Counted from the first letter of the stretch, positions 26,967-35,711 are shown. The stretch is DNA of 64,000 nucleotides from Vibrio intestinalis (GCF_025195085.2 NZ_JANAVY020000001.1:558001-622000); one strand, 5' to 3'. Notes: generated from the sequence alone by a model not told the origin. Translations and numbers: made by a program.

Positions 26967-27842
26967 TTACATGCAACTCATGCTTTTGTTTGATTTATGC
27001 TCATACATCAATCTATCAATAGTTTCTAAAGTAGAATTCAAATCTTTAGAAAATTTTGCTTGACCATATGAGAAAGACAATCCTTGATAAGAGGAAAATA
27101 ATTTGGCAAATTCTCTCTGTATATTTAGCATTTTATCAAATAAGTTAAATGAAGATTCGCTATCTACTATAATAAGAAATTCATCCCCACCAACTCTTAT
27201 TATATGATCTTTGTCTTTTCTGAATGATTTTTTAAGCAATTGACTAAATGTAACTAAAACCTGATCACCAACCAAATGCCCATGTTTGTCATTTACATTT
27301 TTAAATCCATCCAGATCTATATATAGAAATAAACTATTAGCACTAAAGTCAATACGTTTTAATATTTTCCTATTATGTAAACCCGTAAGATCGTCTGTAT
27401 AAGCTTGTATTTCATAATTTTTAGATTCGTTGTACAATGACGTAATATCTTTTCCTAGAGTAAATATATAGTCATTATTTCCACTAGAGCATTTGAACTT
27501 CAAAATATCGAAATACTTTATATTATTCCCATCCACAAACTTGATAACTTTGTTGTTTGAATCGTGGTTATATATATAGCTAATTGTTAAATCGTGACAT
27601 TCCCTAAACAAGTCACCTACATTATCTTCCGCTAAATATGCCACTTGTTCATTAGTCATTCCTATAATATCGAAACCTATATATTCATTAGTCCAATTTT
27701 GAAAATGTTCATTCAAATAAATAATTCTATGCTCAGAATCTCTTATTGAGATGAAACCTGGAAAATTGAGAATAAACATGTCGTACAGCTGACATAGATC
27801 ACTAAAAGAGTTCACGGTATTCACCTTAAAAAACTGCTCCAT
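26967..27842 (-). CDS. Soluble PAS-GGDEF diguanylate cyclase
   Basis: 291 residues from the ATG at 27842; a TTG eight codons upstream is possible and neither has a clear ribosome site. No membrane helix. A PAS domain (about 15-125: FPGFISIRDSEHRIIYLNEH) is followed by GGDEF with DLTGLHNRK, FLYIDLDGFKNVND and RVGGDEF, an intact active site. The inhibitory site is degenerate: KxxD instead of RxxD at the usual spacing. It precedes the pilin gene by 30 bases on the same strand, so a c-di-GMP control of that pilin or of surface behaviour is plausible. Confidence 0.88.
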   Translation of the reverse strand: MEQFFKVNTVNSFSDLCQLYDMFILNFPGFISIRDSEHRIIYLNEHFQNWTNEYIGFDIIGMTNEQVAYLAEDNVGDLFRECHDLTISYIYNHDSNNKVIKFVDGNNIKYFDILKFKCSSGNNDYIFTLGKDITSLYNESKNYEIQAYTDDLTGLHNRKILKRIDFSANSLFLYIDLDGFKNVNDKHGHLVGDQVLVTFSQLLKKSFRKDKDHIIRVGGDEFLIIVDSESSFNLFDKMLNIQREFAKLFSSYQGLSFSYGQAKFSKDLNSTLETIDRLMYEHKSNKSMSCM

Positions 27843-28000
27843 CGTGGGGGCGAGGAGCAGAGGCAAGGTCTATGAAGGTAAGACCAAATGGGCAATGTAA
27901 CAGTGATATTTTGTATAAAACACCACCTAATTTGCTAACATTTTATCTATAAGTGTTTATTTTACGAACTACATTGCATTTCATAACGATTGAAGAAATT

Positions 28001-28076
28001 GATCGATCGAAAATTTTGATCGTAACGATCACCCACAACAATTAATAATGATCGTATCGATCATTATTAATTGTTG
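28001..28076. repeat. 19-bp perfect palindrome inside a GATC (Dam site) cluster
   Basis: CAACAATTAATAATGATCG (28036-28054) and its exact inverse (28058-28076) are separated by TAT. Six GATC sites fall at 28001, 28005, 28018, 28027, 28050 and 28059, within 62 bases of otherwise AT-rich DNA. This could extrude a cruciform and could be methylated by Dam. It lies in the 385-base gap between the PAS-GGDEF start and an AlpA gene. Possible roles are island replication origin, Dam-controlled promoter or protein-binding palindrome; none is proven. Confidence 0.8.
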
Positions 28077-28227
28077 GAAAACTCATTTTTTTCATACTGT
28101 TAATTCAAATTGCATCCGTTATTAACACTTTAGTCAGTATTAAAGTCATTTACTTGAACAATCATTGCAATTGTCACATATGTGAAGCATCTCGCAGTTA
28201 TGTAATTAGGTTTACAGTTGTTAGCGA

Positions 28228-28410
28228 TCAGAGTGACTTCCTCACTAAACAGCTCTCCATCCACTCTTCCACTTCACTTTCAATCCAAGCTACTGCTCTA
28301 TCCCCCAAACTGATGGATTTTGGAAACTCACCATCATTCATTTTTCGGTAAATCGCTGAACGGCTTAATGCTGTTTTTTCCATTACTTCTTTTAGTTTTA
28401 GAAATCTCAT
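28228..28410 (-). CDS. AlpA-family regulator
   Basis: 60 residues from the ATG at 28410. MRFLKLKEVMEKTALSRSAI and GDRAVAWIESEVEEW are the AlpA/phage-regulator helix-turn-helix pattern. In P4-like islands AlpA activates integrase or acts as excisionase. It is a paralogue of the second AlpA gene at 35758. The nearby RadC gene diverges from it with a 150-base gap. Confidence 0.88.
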   Translation of the reverse strand: MRFLKLKEVMEKTALSRSAIYRKMNDGEFPKSISLGDRAVAWIESEVEEWMESCLVRKSL

Positions 28411-28559
28411 GGGACATCCTCCTATGGCTGTGGTCCTCATGGGATAAGCAGGTTCGGTAAAAAAAAGTGGCATCGGCGCAGAGTGCGCACAATCAAAAAT
28501 TATTCAGGTATATGTCATCTCTGTGAATTCATTCCATGACTGATATAGGGAGCCTGAAT

Positions 28560-29036
28560 ATGTCTAAATTTGACCGCTACAGTCGTTTGTTACCTCAAAA
28601 AGAATATGAGCACCGAGTGCTCGAAGAAGCCGCTGAAATACTCAAAGATCGCTATATTCGCGGTGATGCTTTTTCAAGTCCCACTGCAACCTCAGATTAC
28701 TTACGCTTTAAATTGGCAGGGTATGAACATGAAGTTTTCGCGGTTATGTTTTTGGACAATCAACACCGATTGATTGAGTTTAAAGAGCTGTTTCGTGGCA
28801 CGGTTGATTGCGCAAGTGTTTACCCTCGCGAGGTAGTGAAAGAAGCACTGCAAGTTAACGCCGCAGCGGTGATCTTCGCCCATAACCATCCTTCGGGCGA
28901 TCCTGAACCATCACAATCGGATAAGCGGATCACTGAGCGTTTAAAAGAAGCGCTCTCGCTGGTGGACATTCGAGTGCTTGACCATTTCGTGGTAGGTAAC
29001 AGTTGCGTCTCATTTACTGAGAGGGGGTGGTTATGA
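28560..29036 (+). CDS. RadC-family JAB1/MPN protein
   Basis: 158 residues from the ATG at 28560, which has GGGAG about 9 bases upstream. It carries the JAMM metalloprotease-like motif: [14 protein letters not shown] preceded by [10 protein letters not shown] and a PREVVKEAL helix. It lacks the helix-hairpin-helix N-terminus of chromosomal RadC, so it is the short island form. Such genes are common in Vibrio islands and their biochemical role is not established. It overlaps the next ATG by one base-pair step (ATGA). Confidence 0.88.
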   Translation: MSKFDRYSRLLPQKEYEHRVLEEAAEILKDRYIRGDAFSSPTATSDYLRFKLAGYEHEVFAVMFLDNQHRLIEFKELFRGTVDCASVYPREVVKEALQVNAAAVIFAHNHPSGDPEPSQSDKRITERLKEALSLVDIRVLDHFVVGNSCVSFTERGWL

Positions 29037-29461
29037 TCATTAGTGATTACCAAGGTGTCCAGTTGCCAGTCAGTTTTTGTAAAACGATAAGTAACCTATT
29101 GAAGCACCATGTGGTTCCAGGTGATGCTAAGCGCCTAGTATTCAACTTTAGAGATCCTACATACTATCGAACCCGGATTGGGCTACATCCTGTCGAAATA
29201 CAATTAAGCAGGGACAATGAGCACTCGCCTTGGTCATTGGCGTTTATCGCCAGCTTTTCTTATCAAAGCGATAGTGCTCAATCCCTTGATGTTGAGTTGT
29301 ACTTTCACTTACGTAACCATTGGTGTTACCAACCCGATGCTGGCACTGCTGATCTCTTACAGCCTGCTGTTTTAGATCTTTTCAACACTTGGTGCACCGC
29401 ACTAGAGCGACACCTAAATCGCCGAGCATTCAGCGATATCCAATTGAGCCAAATCCGTTAA
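29033..29461 (+). CDS. DUF2787 protein (copy 1)
   Basis: 142 residues from the ATG at 29033, behind GAGGGGG and overlapping the RadC stop. The segments [16 protein letters not shown] and [10 protein letters not shown] are shared with the gene that follows (NFRDSSYNEEDGGFHPVEIA), so the two are paralogues of the DUF2787 family. These are typical of Vibrio integrative islands next to RadC. Function is unknown. No membrane segment or known active site is visible. Confidence 0.8.
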   Translation: MIISDYQGVQLPVSFCKTISNLLKHHVVPGDAKRLVFNFRDPTYYRTRIGLHPVEIQLSRDNEHSPWSLAFIASFSYQSDSAQSLDVELYFHLRNHWCYQPDAGTADLLQPAVLDLFNTWCTALERHLNRRAFSDIQLSQIR

Positions 29462-29507
29462 ACCCTTTTCTATTCAATTTAATCTTACTCTCGTAGGAGG
29501 CTTTACC

Positions 29508-29951
29508 ATGTCTGATATTCTATTCACCCCATCAAGCTTACCCATCGCCAACTCTTTACATACACTGCTAAGAAAAACCCTAACTGAACACATAATGCAC
29601 GATGAAGCTCTTGCCACCAGCCAATCTATTGTCATGAATTTTCGTGACAGTTCTTACAACGAAGAAGATGGCGGTTTTCATCCAGTAGAAATCGCTCTTT
29701 GCCAATTAGGAGATGGCCGCTGGAATATTGAATACATCACCGACTTTGCTTATGTCGGAAATTATTACCCAGAACTTGAACGCAGCTTAGATTTTGATTT
29801 TCGAGCTCAATCCTTTTATGCACCTTACTGTGGTTGGGGACCAATCAAAGGGAGCCGTGCTGCGATTCAACTCTATAACCTATGGGAAAGTAATTTTCTC
29901 GTTTACACGAACATGAACGCTTATGACGAGATCTCGGTTAAGCCGCAATGA
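29508..29951 (+). CDS. DUF2787 protein (copy 2)
   Basis: 147 residues with a strong ribosome site (TAGGAGG). It matches the upstream gene at the NFRD...HPVEI block and in its overall length. It probably arose by duplication, as the spacing from copy 1 is only 46 bases and both lie in the same direction after radC. Function is unknown. Confidence 0.8.
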   Translation: MSDILFTPSSLPIANSLHTLLRKTLTEHIMHDEALATSQSIVMNFRDSSYNEEDGGFHPVEIALCQLGDGRWNIEYITDFAYVGNYYPELERSLDFDFRAQSFYAPYCGWGPIKGSRAAIQLYNLWESNFLVYTNMNAYDEISVKPQ

Positions 29952-30067
29952 AAGATCCATGGCTCCATCATTGGAAATAGAAATTCATTAACACTATGGA
30001 TTGATGAGTTCACTAAACACATTAGGTTGAAGCTATAAGCCAAGTGTTTGTTCGGGATGAAAAAGAT

Positions 30068-30108
30068 TGCCGATATAGTGCGCCCATTTCTGGGGTTCTA
30101 TATCGGCA
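30068..30108. repeat. 11-bp inverted repeat between DUF2787 and RNase H-like genes
   Basis: TGCCGATATAG (30068-30078) and CTATATCGGCA (30098-30108) are exact inverse copies with a 19-base spacer. It sits between two convergent genes, so it could end transcription, but no T-run follows. Role is unknown. Confidence 0.5.
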
Positions 30109-30201
30109 TATGCGTTTACAACCACTCGCCCTTCGCGCTCGTTAAAGCACAATAATAACAATGACTTACAATTATCAAGGTTAACGAAATATCTATATTA
30201 G

Positions 30202-30630
30202 TTATAAATTGGAAAGTGCTTGTTTGGCCATTTCATACGCTTCTATCATAGCAGGATGACCACATGACGTTGCTCTGAACAATTCGATATATTTCTCTGA
30301 TCGAAGTGCATCGACTTGCTGCCATAGATGACGATTGGCCACCGGTTTTTTGTCTGACTTTCGCCAACCTTTTTGCTTCCAGTTATCGATCCACTCGTTA
30401 AACCCACGAACACAAAAATCACTGCTGGTATAGATGGCATCACCATCACGTGCATATTGCATACTTTCCAACAGCGCAATCAACTCTAACTCAGCATTAT
30501 TGATGTAACCCTGCATGGGTAAACACTGTTGGTCTATTTTACCTGCCTCGTCATACACCACTAAACCAATTCCACCACCCTCAGTGGAGACCGTGACTGC
30601 GATATACAAAGCGCATGATTCATTTTTCAT
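30202..30630 (-). CDS. Degenerate RNase H-like protein
   Basis: 142 residues from the ATG at 30630. The middle matches RNase HI well: AELELIALLESM (Glu of the active site kept), TSSDFCVRGFNEWI (Asp kept) and WRKSDKKPVANRHLW. At the N-terminal strand, where RNase HI has TDGS with the first catalytic Asp, this protein reads AVTVST. At the last catalytic Asp, just after GHP, it has Tyr (GHPAMIEAYEMA against GHPENERCDELA). By eye two of four metal-binding residues are gone, so it is probably not an active RNase H. Similar proteins occur in VSP-type islands. It may bind RNA-DNA hybrids. Confidence 0.72.
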   Translation of the reverse strand: MKNESCALYIAVTVSTEGGGIGLVVYDEAGKIDQQCLPMQGYINNAELELIALLESMQYARDGDAIYTSSDFCVRGFNEWIDNWKQKGWRKSDKKPVANRHLWQQVDALRSEKYIELFRATSCGHPAMIEAYEMAKQALSNL

Positions 30631-30746
30631 TATTCGTACCTTTTCTGTTTCGACAACGCATCGTGCTTGCCTCTCATCAGATATGGAAACGATGTGAAAA
30701 ATAAAGTGCGCTGGCCACACACGGTCCTAATTCATAAGGAGACTCT

Positions 30747-30998
30747 ATGACCACTTTGTCACCATTTCGGGAGGCGCTTTTAAAAGCCTTACTGAAAGCT
30801 GCGCTAGCAAGCTATCACCATCTCAGTGCTCACTACCAACAGGTCAAGCGTGAAATGATTGACCTGAGCGACCACGATTTATTTGAAGAAACAAAACGCC
30901 ATCCTGCGCTACATCTTCACTGCCTCTTAGCCAGTCTAGAACTCATGCACCGTGGATATTATCTCAGTGATATTCGTGATGTAAGAAATGACTCCTAA
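30747..30998 (+). CDS. Small hypothetical island protein
   Basis: 83 residues with a clear ribosome site (AAGGAG, 8 bases upstream). Predominantly helical, rich in Leu, His and Ala, with no membrane segment. I do not recognise a family. The good ribosome site and clean boundaries argue that it is a real gene. Confidence 0.6.
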   Translation: MTTLSPFREALLKALLKAALASYHHLSAHYQQVKREMIDLSDHDLFEETKRHPALHLHCLLASLELMHRGYYLSDIRDVRNDS

Positions 30999-31054
30999 CC
31001 TCACAGCGACATCAATATGCGCGCCATTTCACAAAACCATATCAACCAATTTGG

Positions 31055-31075
31055 GTGAGACATTATCTGTCTCAC
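31055..31075. repeat. Hairpin upstream of the small membrane-protein gene
   Basis: GTGAGACA (31055-31062), loop TTATC, TGTCTCAC (31068-31075). A perfect 8-bp stem 63 bases before the next start codon. It could end the previous transcript or act as an operator. Only a weak T-rich tail follows. Confidence 0.5.
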
Positions 31076-31138
31076 TCGTCCGTATTCTTTCATCAATCAA
31101 TAGCATCGTGTTCTACGTGCAGATCGAGGATAAAACAA

Positions 31139-31474
31139 ATGAGTAAAAGCAACGTATTACATCACGTTGATGAACAGTCTCTTAATGACCTTATTCGTCG
31201 CCATGAATCATTCACTTTAACGAATGTGAAAAATTTCAACCAGGCGGTGAAGAAGGTAGAGCAACTAATAGAAAAACAAGGGCTTTCGTGTCGTGTATAT
31301 ACCGCAGGTCGCTCTGCAACCATGGCAGCGGCTTTGGCCTCCGGCCCTGCGGTCATCTTTGGCTTAGCCTCTGCAGCAGCCATTGCGACACACAAAATAG
31401 TCACCTTAAACCCTGATTACGAGATCGCTAAGTACCCACTGACTGACAAGCTTGTAGTGAACTTTAAGAAGTAA
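31139..31474 (+). CDS. Small hypothetical protein with a hydrophobic segment
   Basis: 111 residues from the ATG at 31139, which follows CGAGGAT; the longer frame starting at 31055 runs through a hairpin and has no ribosome site. The N-terminal half is helical and charged; residues about 60-85 are Ala/Gly-rich and hydrophobic (MAAALASGPAVIFGLASAAA), long enough for one or two membrane passes; the C-terminus is basic. I do not recognise a family. Confidence 0.65.
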   Translation: MSKSNVLHHVDEQSLNDLIRRHESFTLTNVKNFNQAVKKVEQLIEKQGLSCRVYTAGRSATMAAALASGPAVIFGLASAAAIATHKIVTLNPDYEIAKYPLTDKLVVNFKK

Positions 31475-31579
31475 CCCTTACTAGGACTGTGTGGCCACCA
31501 GTCCTCCCATTTTTCCCGCTATCACTCCAAACATTGATGTCTTGGGGCTAGATAAGTGTGCTTAAAATTTGGTGGTCCT

Positions 31580-32275
31580 ATGTCTACTAGCACAAATCGA
31601 CAAAGTACCGAGCATCTCGAATTGATATTCGAGATTTATTCTCTAATCCCCACAACACGAAAAATAACAGCACGTGAACTGCACCTTGCGCTTAACGATA
31701 AAGGGATTGCGCGAAGTAAACGTACTGTTCAGCGTTGCCTTGATTGCTTATTGACTTACTTTGATGTTGAACAAGATGCGACAAGCAAACCTTATGGCTA
31801 TCGCCGTACTGCGAATTCAAAACTGGCTTTAGGTCCTCGTGAACACATGGTGTTTTTGTGGGCTGAGGCCTACTTAAAAACGCTTTTACCACCTTCTTAC
31901 CATCTCATGGTAGACAGTGCTTTTACACCTTTTAGCACTTCAAGTACTAAACGCAAACTGATCGATATTCGACAGTCCGAATCTTCTCGCACCAAGGAAA
32001 CAAGCAGTATGGTTTTTGAAACCTTATGTACTGCCGTGTTTTACCAACGTGAAGTTAGGTTATCACTCATAAACGTACCTCAGAGTCTGTATATCAATCC
32101 ATTGGGATTTATCGTGGAGCAAGGCCATCTTTACCTTGCATACCAATATCAAGATACCTTTCACGTAGCGCTCATCGATGAGGTTTTGTCTGCGTATCTC
32201 ACCACTTTTGCTTATCACTACCCCAACAATTTTTCACTTAACAACATTCCCCTCTCTAAGAAGGAACTCACATAA
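31580..32275 (+). CDS. WYL-domain transcriptional regulator
   Basis: 231 residues from the ATG at 31580. The N-terminal winged helix has ITARELHLALNDKGIARSKR and TVQRCLDCLL, and the C-terminal half is a WYL-type fold (REVRLSLINVPQSLYINPLG, then GHLYLAYQYQ). WYL regulators sense ligands, often nucleic acids, and commonly control mobile-element genes. The stop TAA shares its last base with the ATG of the lipoprotein gene, so the two are translationally coupled. Confidence 0.85.
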   Translation: MSTSTNRQSTEHLELIFEIYSLIPTTRKITARELHLALNDKGIARSKRTVQRCLDCLLTYFDVEQDATSKPYGYRRTANSKLALGPREHMVFLWAEAYLKTLLPPSYHLMVDSAFTPFSTSSTKRKLIDIRQSESSRTKETSSMVFETLCTAVFYQREVRLSLINVPQSLYINPLGFIVEQGHLYLAYQYQDTFHVALIDEVLSAYLTTFAYHYPNNFSLNNIPLSKKELT

Positions 32276-33756
32276 TGAAACACACAACGATAAAATCGAC
32301 CATGGGCATATCTGGGTTATTACTACTCGCCGCATGTGGCGGTGGTAGCGATAGTAACAGAGGTAGTACTATTCCAAGTACGTCTGCCAAAGTTGGCGGT
32401 CTAGCTATTGATGGTTATGTTGAAGGTGCTACTGCATTTCTCGACTACAACTTCAATGGTGTCATGGACGAAAATGAACCACGTGATATCACTGACCAAA
32501 ACGGACGCTTCGATTTTGCTATTGAAGAAGATGACTTAATCTGTAAAGAGTACTCGCCAATTATCGTCGATGTACCTGCTGGTGCGTACGATAGCGATTA
32601 TGGCTTAGTCGATAAACCTTATCGCTTAACCTTGCCGCCTTCATTTGCCTCTGACAACGTAGGTGAAGATGTATTCGCAACCACTCCATTCACTACCGTA
32701 ATTTGGTCTGCTGTTGAAACGGACCTGTTACAAAGTGGTGTAAGCAACTGTAAAGAGTTGGCTACCGATACCGAAGCACAAAACAAAGTTGCACGTCTAG
32801 TTGCTGAGAAGGAATATGAGTTGGGTAACCGCTACAACATTCCTGCTGACGAACTATACGCAGACTTCATCGCTTCTGGTAATACAGAACAGCATCAACT
32901 AGCTCAGCTTCTAACTGGTGGTCTAGCAAAAGGCTACTCAGAAACTTCAGCCCTAGTCGATGCGCACCCTAACGCTTGGAAAGCTACGGTCGAGTACTAC
33001 GTAGAGAAAGATGAACATGGTGAGTTCACTAAGTGGTATCGTGAAGAACGCGTGTTAGACGCAGACTCTCATTTGCTACGTGTGTATGAAGTATCAGAAG
33101 ACCTAGAAACTTTAGGGCGCTTGATTGTATACCGTAACAAAGTTAAAGCTGAAGATGGTGCTGTATTGAAATACACCGATGATCTAATCGACTACATCCC
33201 TGAACTTAACAAGTATGGTTGTGGCTTGATGAACGATTACGTACAGAACCCTAAGGACTACGGTAACGACACCGTTACGTTCTCTGTACAAGCTTCTGTT
33301 CTAGTTGACAACCATACTGCATGCGCTGATCCGTTAGTGTACACATCGAGTACGCCTTACGCTAACGTCATTCGTGAATTGAAAGATGGCAATGTGTTAC
33401 TACAAGCTGGTATGTGGGGATTCGATTACGGTAACGATGCCGTTATCGATGACCTAATCAGTGATGGTCTATACTCTAACATCACGGACCCAACAGTACT
33501 GGACCAGTTCTCAACTTGGAACTTTGCTCAAGACTCAACTGAATCTTACGGCGCATCACGTTGGACTCGTACATCTGTTGTCAACACATCAGAGAAAAAC
33601 GTTATCACTGACGTGAACAATAAAGGCATCTGGATTGTACGTACCACTTACCCTAACGGAACACACAAAACTCAATGTGGTGACTCTTTAGATACGTTAG
33701 TGGACGTAGCTCATATGGGTATGTGTGAACAACTACCCATAGTGCCCGCTAACTAA
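32275..33756 (+). CDS. Large island lipoprotein
   Basis: 493 residues. A type II signal peptide with the lipobox LAAC (Cys21) is followed by a Gly/Ser-rich linker and a domain with DYNFNGVMDENE, a calcium-binding loop like those in dockerin/SdrD-type repeats (Dx[DN]xNGxxDxxE). The remainder is acidic and has no membrane segment. It is probably anchored to the outer membrane and partly surface-exposed. Codon use is close to that of highly expressed Vibrio genes and unlike its neighbours. Function is unknown. It is coupled to the WYL regulator. Confidence 0.8.
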   Translation: MKHTTIKSTMGISGLLLLAACGGGSDSNRGSTIPSTSAKVGGLAIDGYVEGATAFLDYNFNGVMDENEPRDITDQNGRFDFAIEEDDLICKEYSPIIVDVPAGAYDSDYGLVDKPYRLTLPPSFASDNVGEDVFATTPFTTVIWSAVETDLLQSGVSNCKELATDTEAQNKVARLVAEKEYELGNRYNIPADELYADFIASGNTEQHQLAQLLTGGLAKGYSETSALVDAHPNAWKATVEYYVEKDEHGEFTKWYREERVLDADSHLLRVYEVSEDLETLGRLIVYRNKVKAEDGAVLKYTDDLIDYIPELNKYGCGLMNDYVQNPKDYGNDTVTFSVQASVLVDNHTACADPLVYTSSTPYANVIRELKDGNVLLQAGMWGFDYGNDAVIDDLISDGLYSNITDPTVLDQFSTWNFAQDSTESYGASRWTRTSVVNTSEKNVITDVNNKGIWIVRTTYPNGTHKTQCGDSLDTLVDVAHMGMCEQLPIVPAN

Positions 33757-33767
33757 TCATAACGAGT

Positions 33768-33798
33768 TGAGAGGGGGTCTATCCCCTCTCATTTTTTT
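33768..33798 (+). terminator. Rho-independent terminator after the lipoprotein gene
   Basis: TGAGAGGGG (33768-33776) pairs with CCCCTCTCA (33783-33791) around GTCTAT, followed by seven T (33792-33798). It stands between the lipoprotein gene and the convergent replication-type gene. Confidence 0.92.
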
Positions 33799-34435
33799 AT
33801 TTTATTGAGCAACCAAAATTTCTATTTCCAGTTCCAAATTGCTTGGTGCGTACTTTGGCAAAGTAACTAAGACGGCGAAATAGCTCCTCAAGAACAGAAG
33901 AAGACTTAAGGCTGTTTACATCGATGTGGTATACACAATTGTCAGGAAAGTGCACTAAACGACCGCCATCATCAAGATCAGTATCTAATGCCCGACACCA
34001 TGCCGTTTTAATTTTGTGAGATAGGTTGTTTCGGTAAGAGAATGACCCCAGGCTGTTATATACATCCTTGTTAAACAACAGAACAAGGTGATAGTGATGA
34101 TGTAACGCTTTATCTTTTTCCTTCACCCATACATATCTTAATCGACATTTCCGCTTCGGTTTCCCTGCTCTTTCTTTCCTTCTTAAATCAGCCTGTATTT
34201 GCGCATCCAACGAAGCAATGAAATTTTTCATCAAATTTGATTCTTCCTTCACCATTAAAAGTGGTAATCGCAAATCGACTCTTACCGCCATCGTTCTAGG
34301 ATGATCATCCAAAGCTAAATCGAGCGTGTCATAAATCCTTTGTAGATAATCAACTAACAGCCCCTCTTTTTGTTTCAAAACAGGTAGGCCATTGAACTCA
34401 TCATTATGAGTGACTTTCTTTTTTTGTGTTTTCAT
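33797..34435 (-). CDS. YagK/YfjJ-type, inovirus Gp2-like replication protein (HUH-type)
   Basis: 212 residues. The family core is here: RYVWVKEKDKALHHHYHLVL, with an H-x-H-L pattern (HYHLVLLFN) that resembles the metal-binding histidines of HUH replication nucleases, and a downstream tyrosine-containing helix (RRLSYFAKVRTKQFG). P4-like islands and satellites use such proteins as replication initiators. It is basic (many Lys/Arg), as expected for a DNA-binding protein. Family membership is by motif; activity is inferred. Confidence 0.75.
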   Translation of the reverse strand: MKTQKKKVTHNDEFNGLPVLKQKEGLLVDYLQRIYDTLDLALDDHPRTMAVRVDLRLPLLMVKEESNLMKNFIASLDAQIQADLRRKERAGKPKRKCRLRYVWVKEKDKALHHHYHLVLLFNKDVYNSLGSFSYRNNLSHKIKTAWCRALDTDLDDGGRLVHFPDNCVYHIDVNSLKSSSVLEELFRRLSYFAKVRTKQFGTGNRNFGCSIK

Positions 34436-34814
34436 TTTCTATACCTCTGGTTGGTTCGGTATAGAAAGGTGGATGGTTGTTAAAAATAATTTCACTCTGC
34501 CATGTAGGTATATTAACCATAACCGCAATCCCCGATCTAAACTTTAGATAAGAAAAGACTTGTTCCTTATCAACCTCGAAACTAGACCATGCAAAACAGT
34601 TCAGATAAGCGTAACAATGCAACTTGCTGGTCAATCTGTTCAAAACTGACAACTCTGAAGTTACGATCTAAGGAAAATTGTGGGAATAGCATCAAAAAAA
34701 CGAGCTTACATCAGGAGAAAATTTAGACATTGAATAAAATTTGACCACTAAAACGTTACAATCATTCATCCTAAATGCTACTTTGTTACTATCAAAAAAC
34801 TACTAAGTAGAAAC
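34436..34814. other. Intergenic region between divergent replication-type and RHH genes
   Basis: About 380 bases. It probably holds the promoters for both divergent genes: TTGACC at 34741-34746 lies upstream of the plus-strand gene. An open frame on the minus strand at 34404-34652 overlaps the replication gene and has no ribosome site, so I do not accept it. No iterons or large hairpins are visible. Confidence 0.4.
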
Positions 34815-35711
34815 ATGAGTCAGCCGAACGAAGAAACACTTAAGAGTTACTTAAAAAAATTATCTCAAACATCACTTGAACAAATAATAATCAGGGGGAA
34901 TCGAGAAGGTTGTTTAGAAATTCCTGAAGATATAATTTCTTTAAATCGAAAACGTTTACCTGAACTCATTGAAGAAGGGTTAGCAAAGAGCTCAACATTA
35001 AGGTCTAGCAATAGCAGCGTTGCAATAGCAATAATTAGCAGAATTGTCGAGGATATAATTAGCGAGGATTGCCTTGATTTTTTAGATTCGGATGACAAAT
35101 CAATACTGGTATTTATGCTTATGCGTTTATCGATAGAAGATGAACTATCCTACGCATTATCAGATGGCATTATGCAATGCTTTGACATGACATCACTAAA
35201 GATTAAATTAAAAACATCCATACTTTCAATAAATGAAGATCCTGAAAAAATAAAGTTGCTGATAAGGATTTATAAAGATGATTACTTTTTGTCAAAAAAA
35301 TACTTTAATTTCAAATGGTTAAAAAATGACAACAAAGAACAAGCGAGATGGGCTGTTGAATACATATCAGAAAATAAGTTGATTTTGGAAGAATACGACA
35401 GCCTCCCTTTAAACTTAATTACGGAGAAAAATTACGTCCCTATCGTAGAAGGTATTTTCCATTCTTTGTGCTTTTGTGAGCGGGAGCAAGCTAAGTTTTA
35501 CGAACGGTTCAAGCGCGCATGGAGCCAACACAAATTCAGAAAAAAAGCTGAAAATGAGAATAAAGTTAGCGTTAGCTTCTTAATGAAAAATGAAACAAAA
35601 AAAAGACTTCAAGAAGTTGCCGATTTCCATGAAACAAGCATGATTGATGTAATTGAACAACTAGTCAATTCCTCTTGGAAAGCTTTCAATGAAGGCCATG
35701 ATTCTCTGTAG
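34815..35711 (+). CDS. Hypothetical protein with a C-terminal ribbon-helix-helix
   Basis: 298 residues. The last 50 residues (VSVSFLMKNETKKRLQEVAD, then MIDVIEQLVNSSW) look like a ribbon-helix-helix DNA-binding fold: a strand followed by two helices with the typical TKxRLxxxA pattern. The N-terminal 240 residues are helical, with no family I recognise. The composition is AT-rich and Lys/Ile-heavy. It may regulate the divergent replication gene or partition the island; that is inference. Confidence 0.65.
   Translation: MSQPNEETLKSYLKKLSQTSLEQIIIRGNREGCLEIPEDIISLNRKRLPELIEEGLAKSSTLRSSNSSVAIAIISRIVEDIISEDCLDFLDSDDKSILVFMLMRLSIEDELSYALSDGIMQCFDMTSLKIKLKTSILSINEDPEKIKLLIRIYKDDYFLSKKYFNFKWLKNDNKEQARWAVEYISENKLILEEYDSLPLNLITEKNYVPIVEGIFHSLCFCEREQAKFYERFKRAWSQHKFRKKAENENKVSVSFLMKNETKKRLQEVADFHETSMIDVIEQLVNSSWKAFNEGHDSL

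Noticed and set aside
34404..34652. 82-codon frame on the minus strand upstream of the replication-type gene
   Set aside because: Overlaps the start of that gene, has no ribosome site and shows no protein-like pattern.
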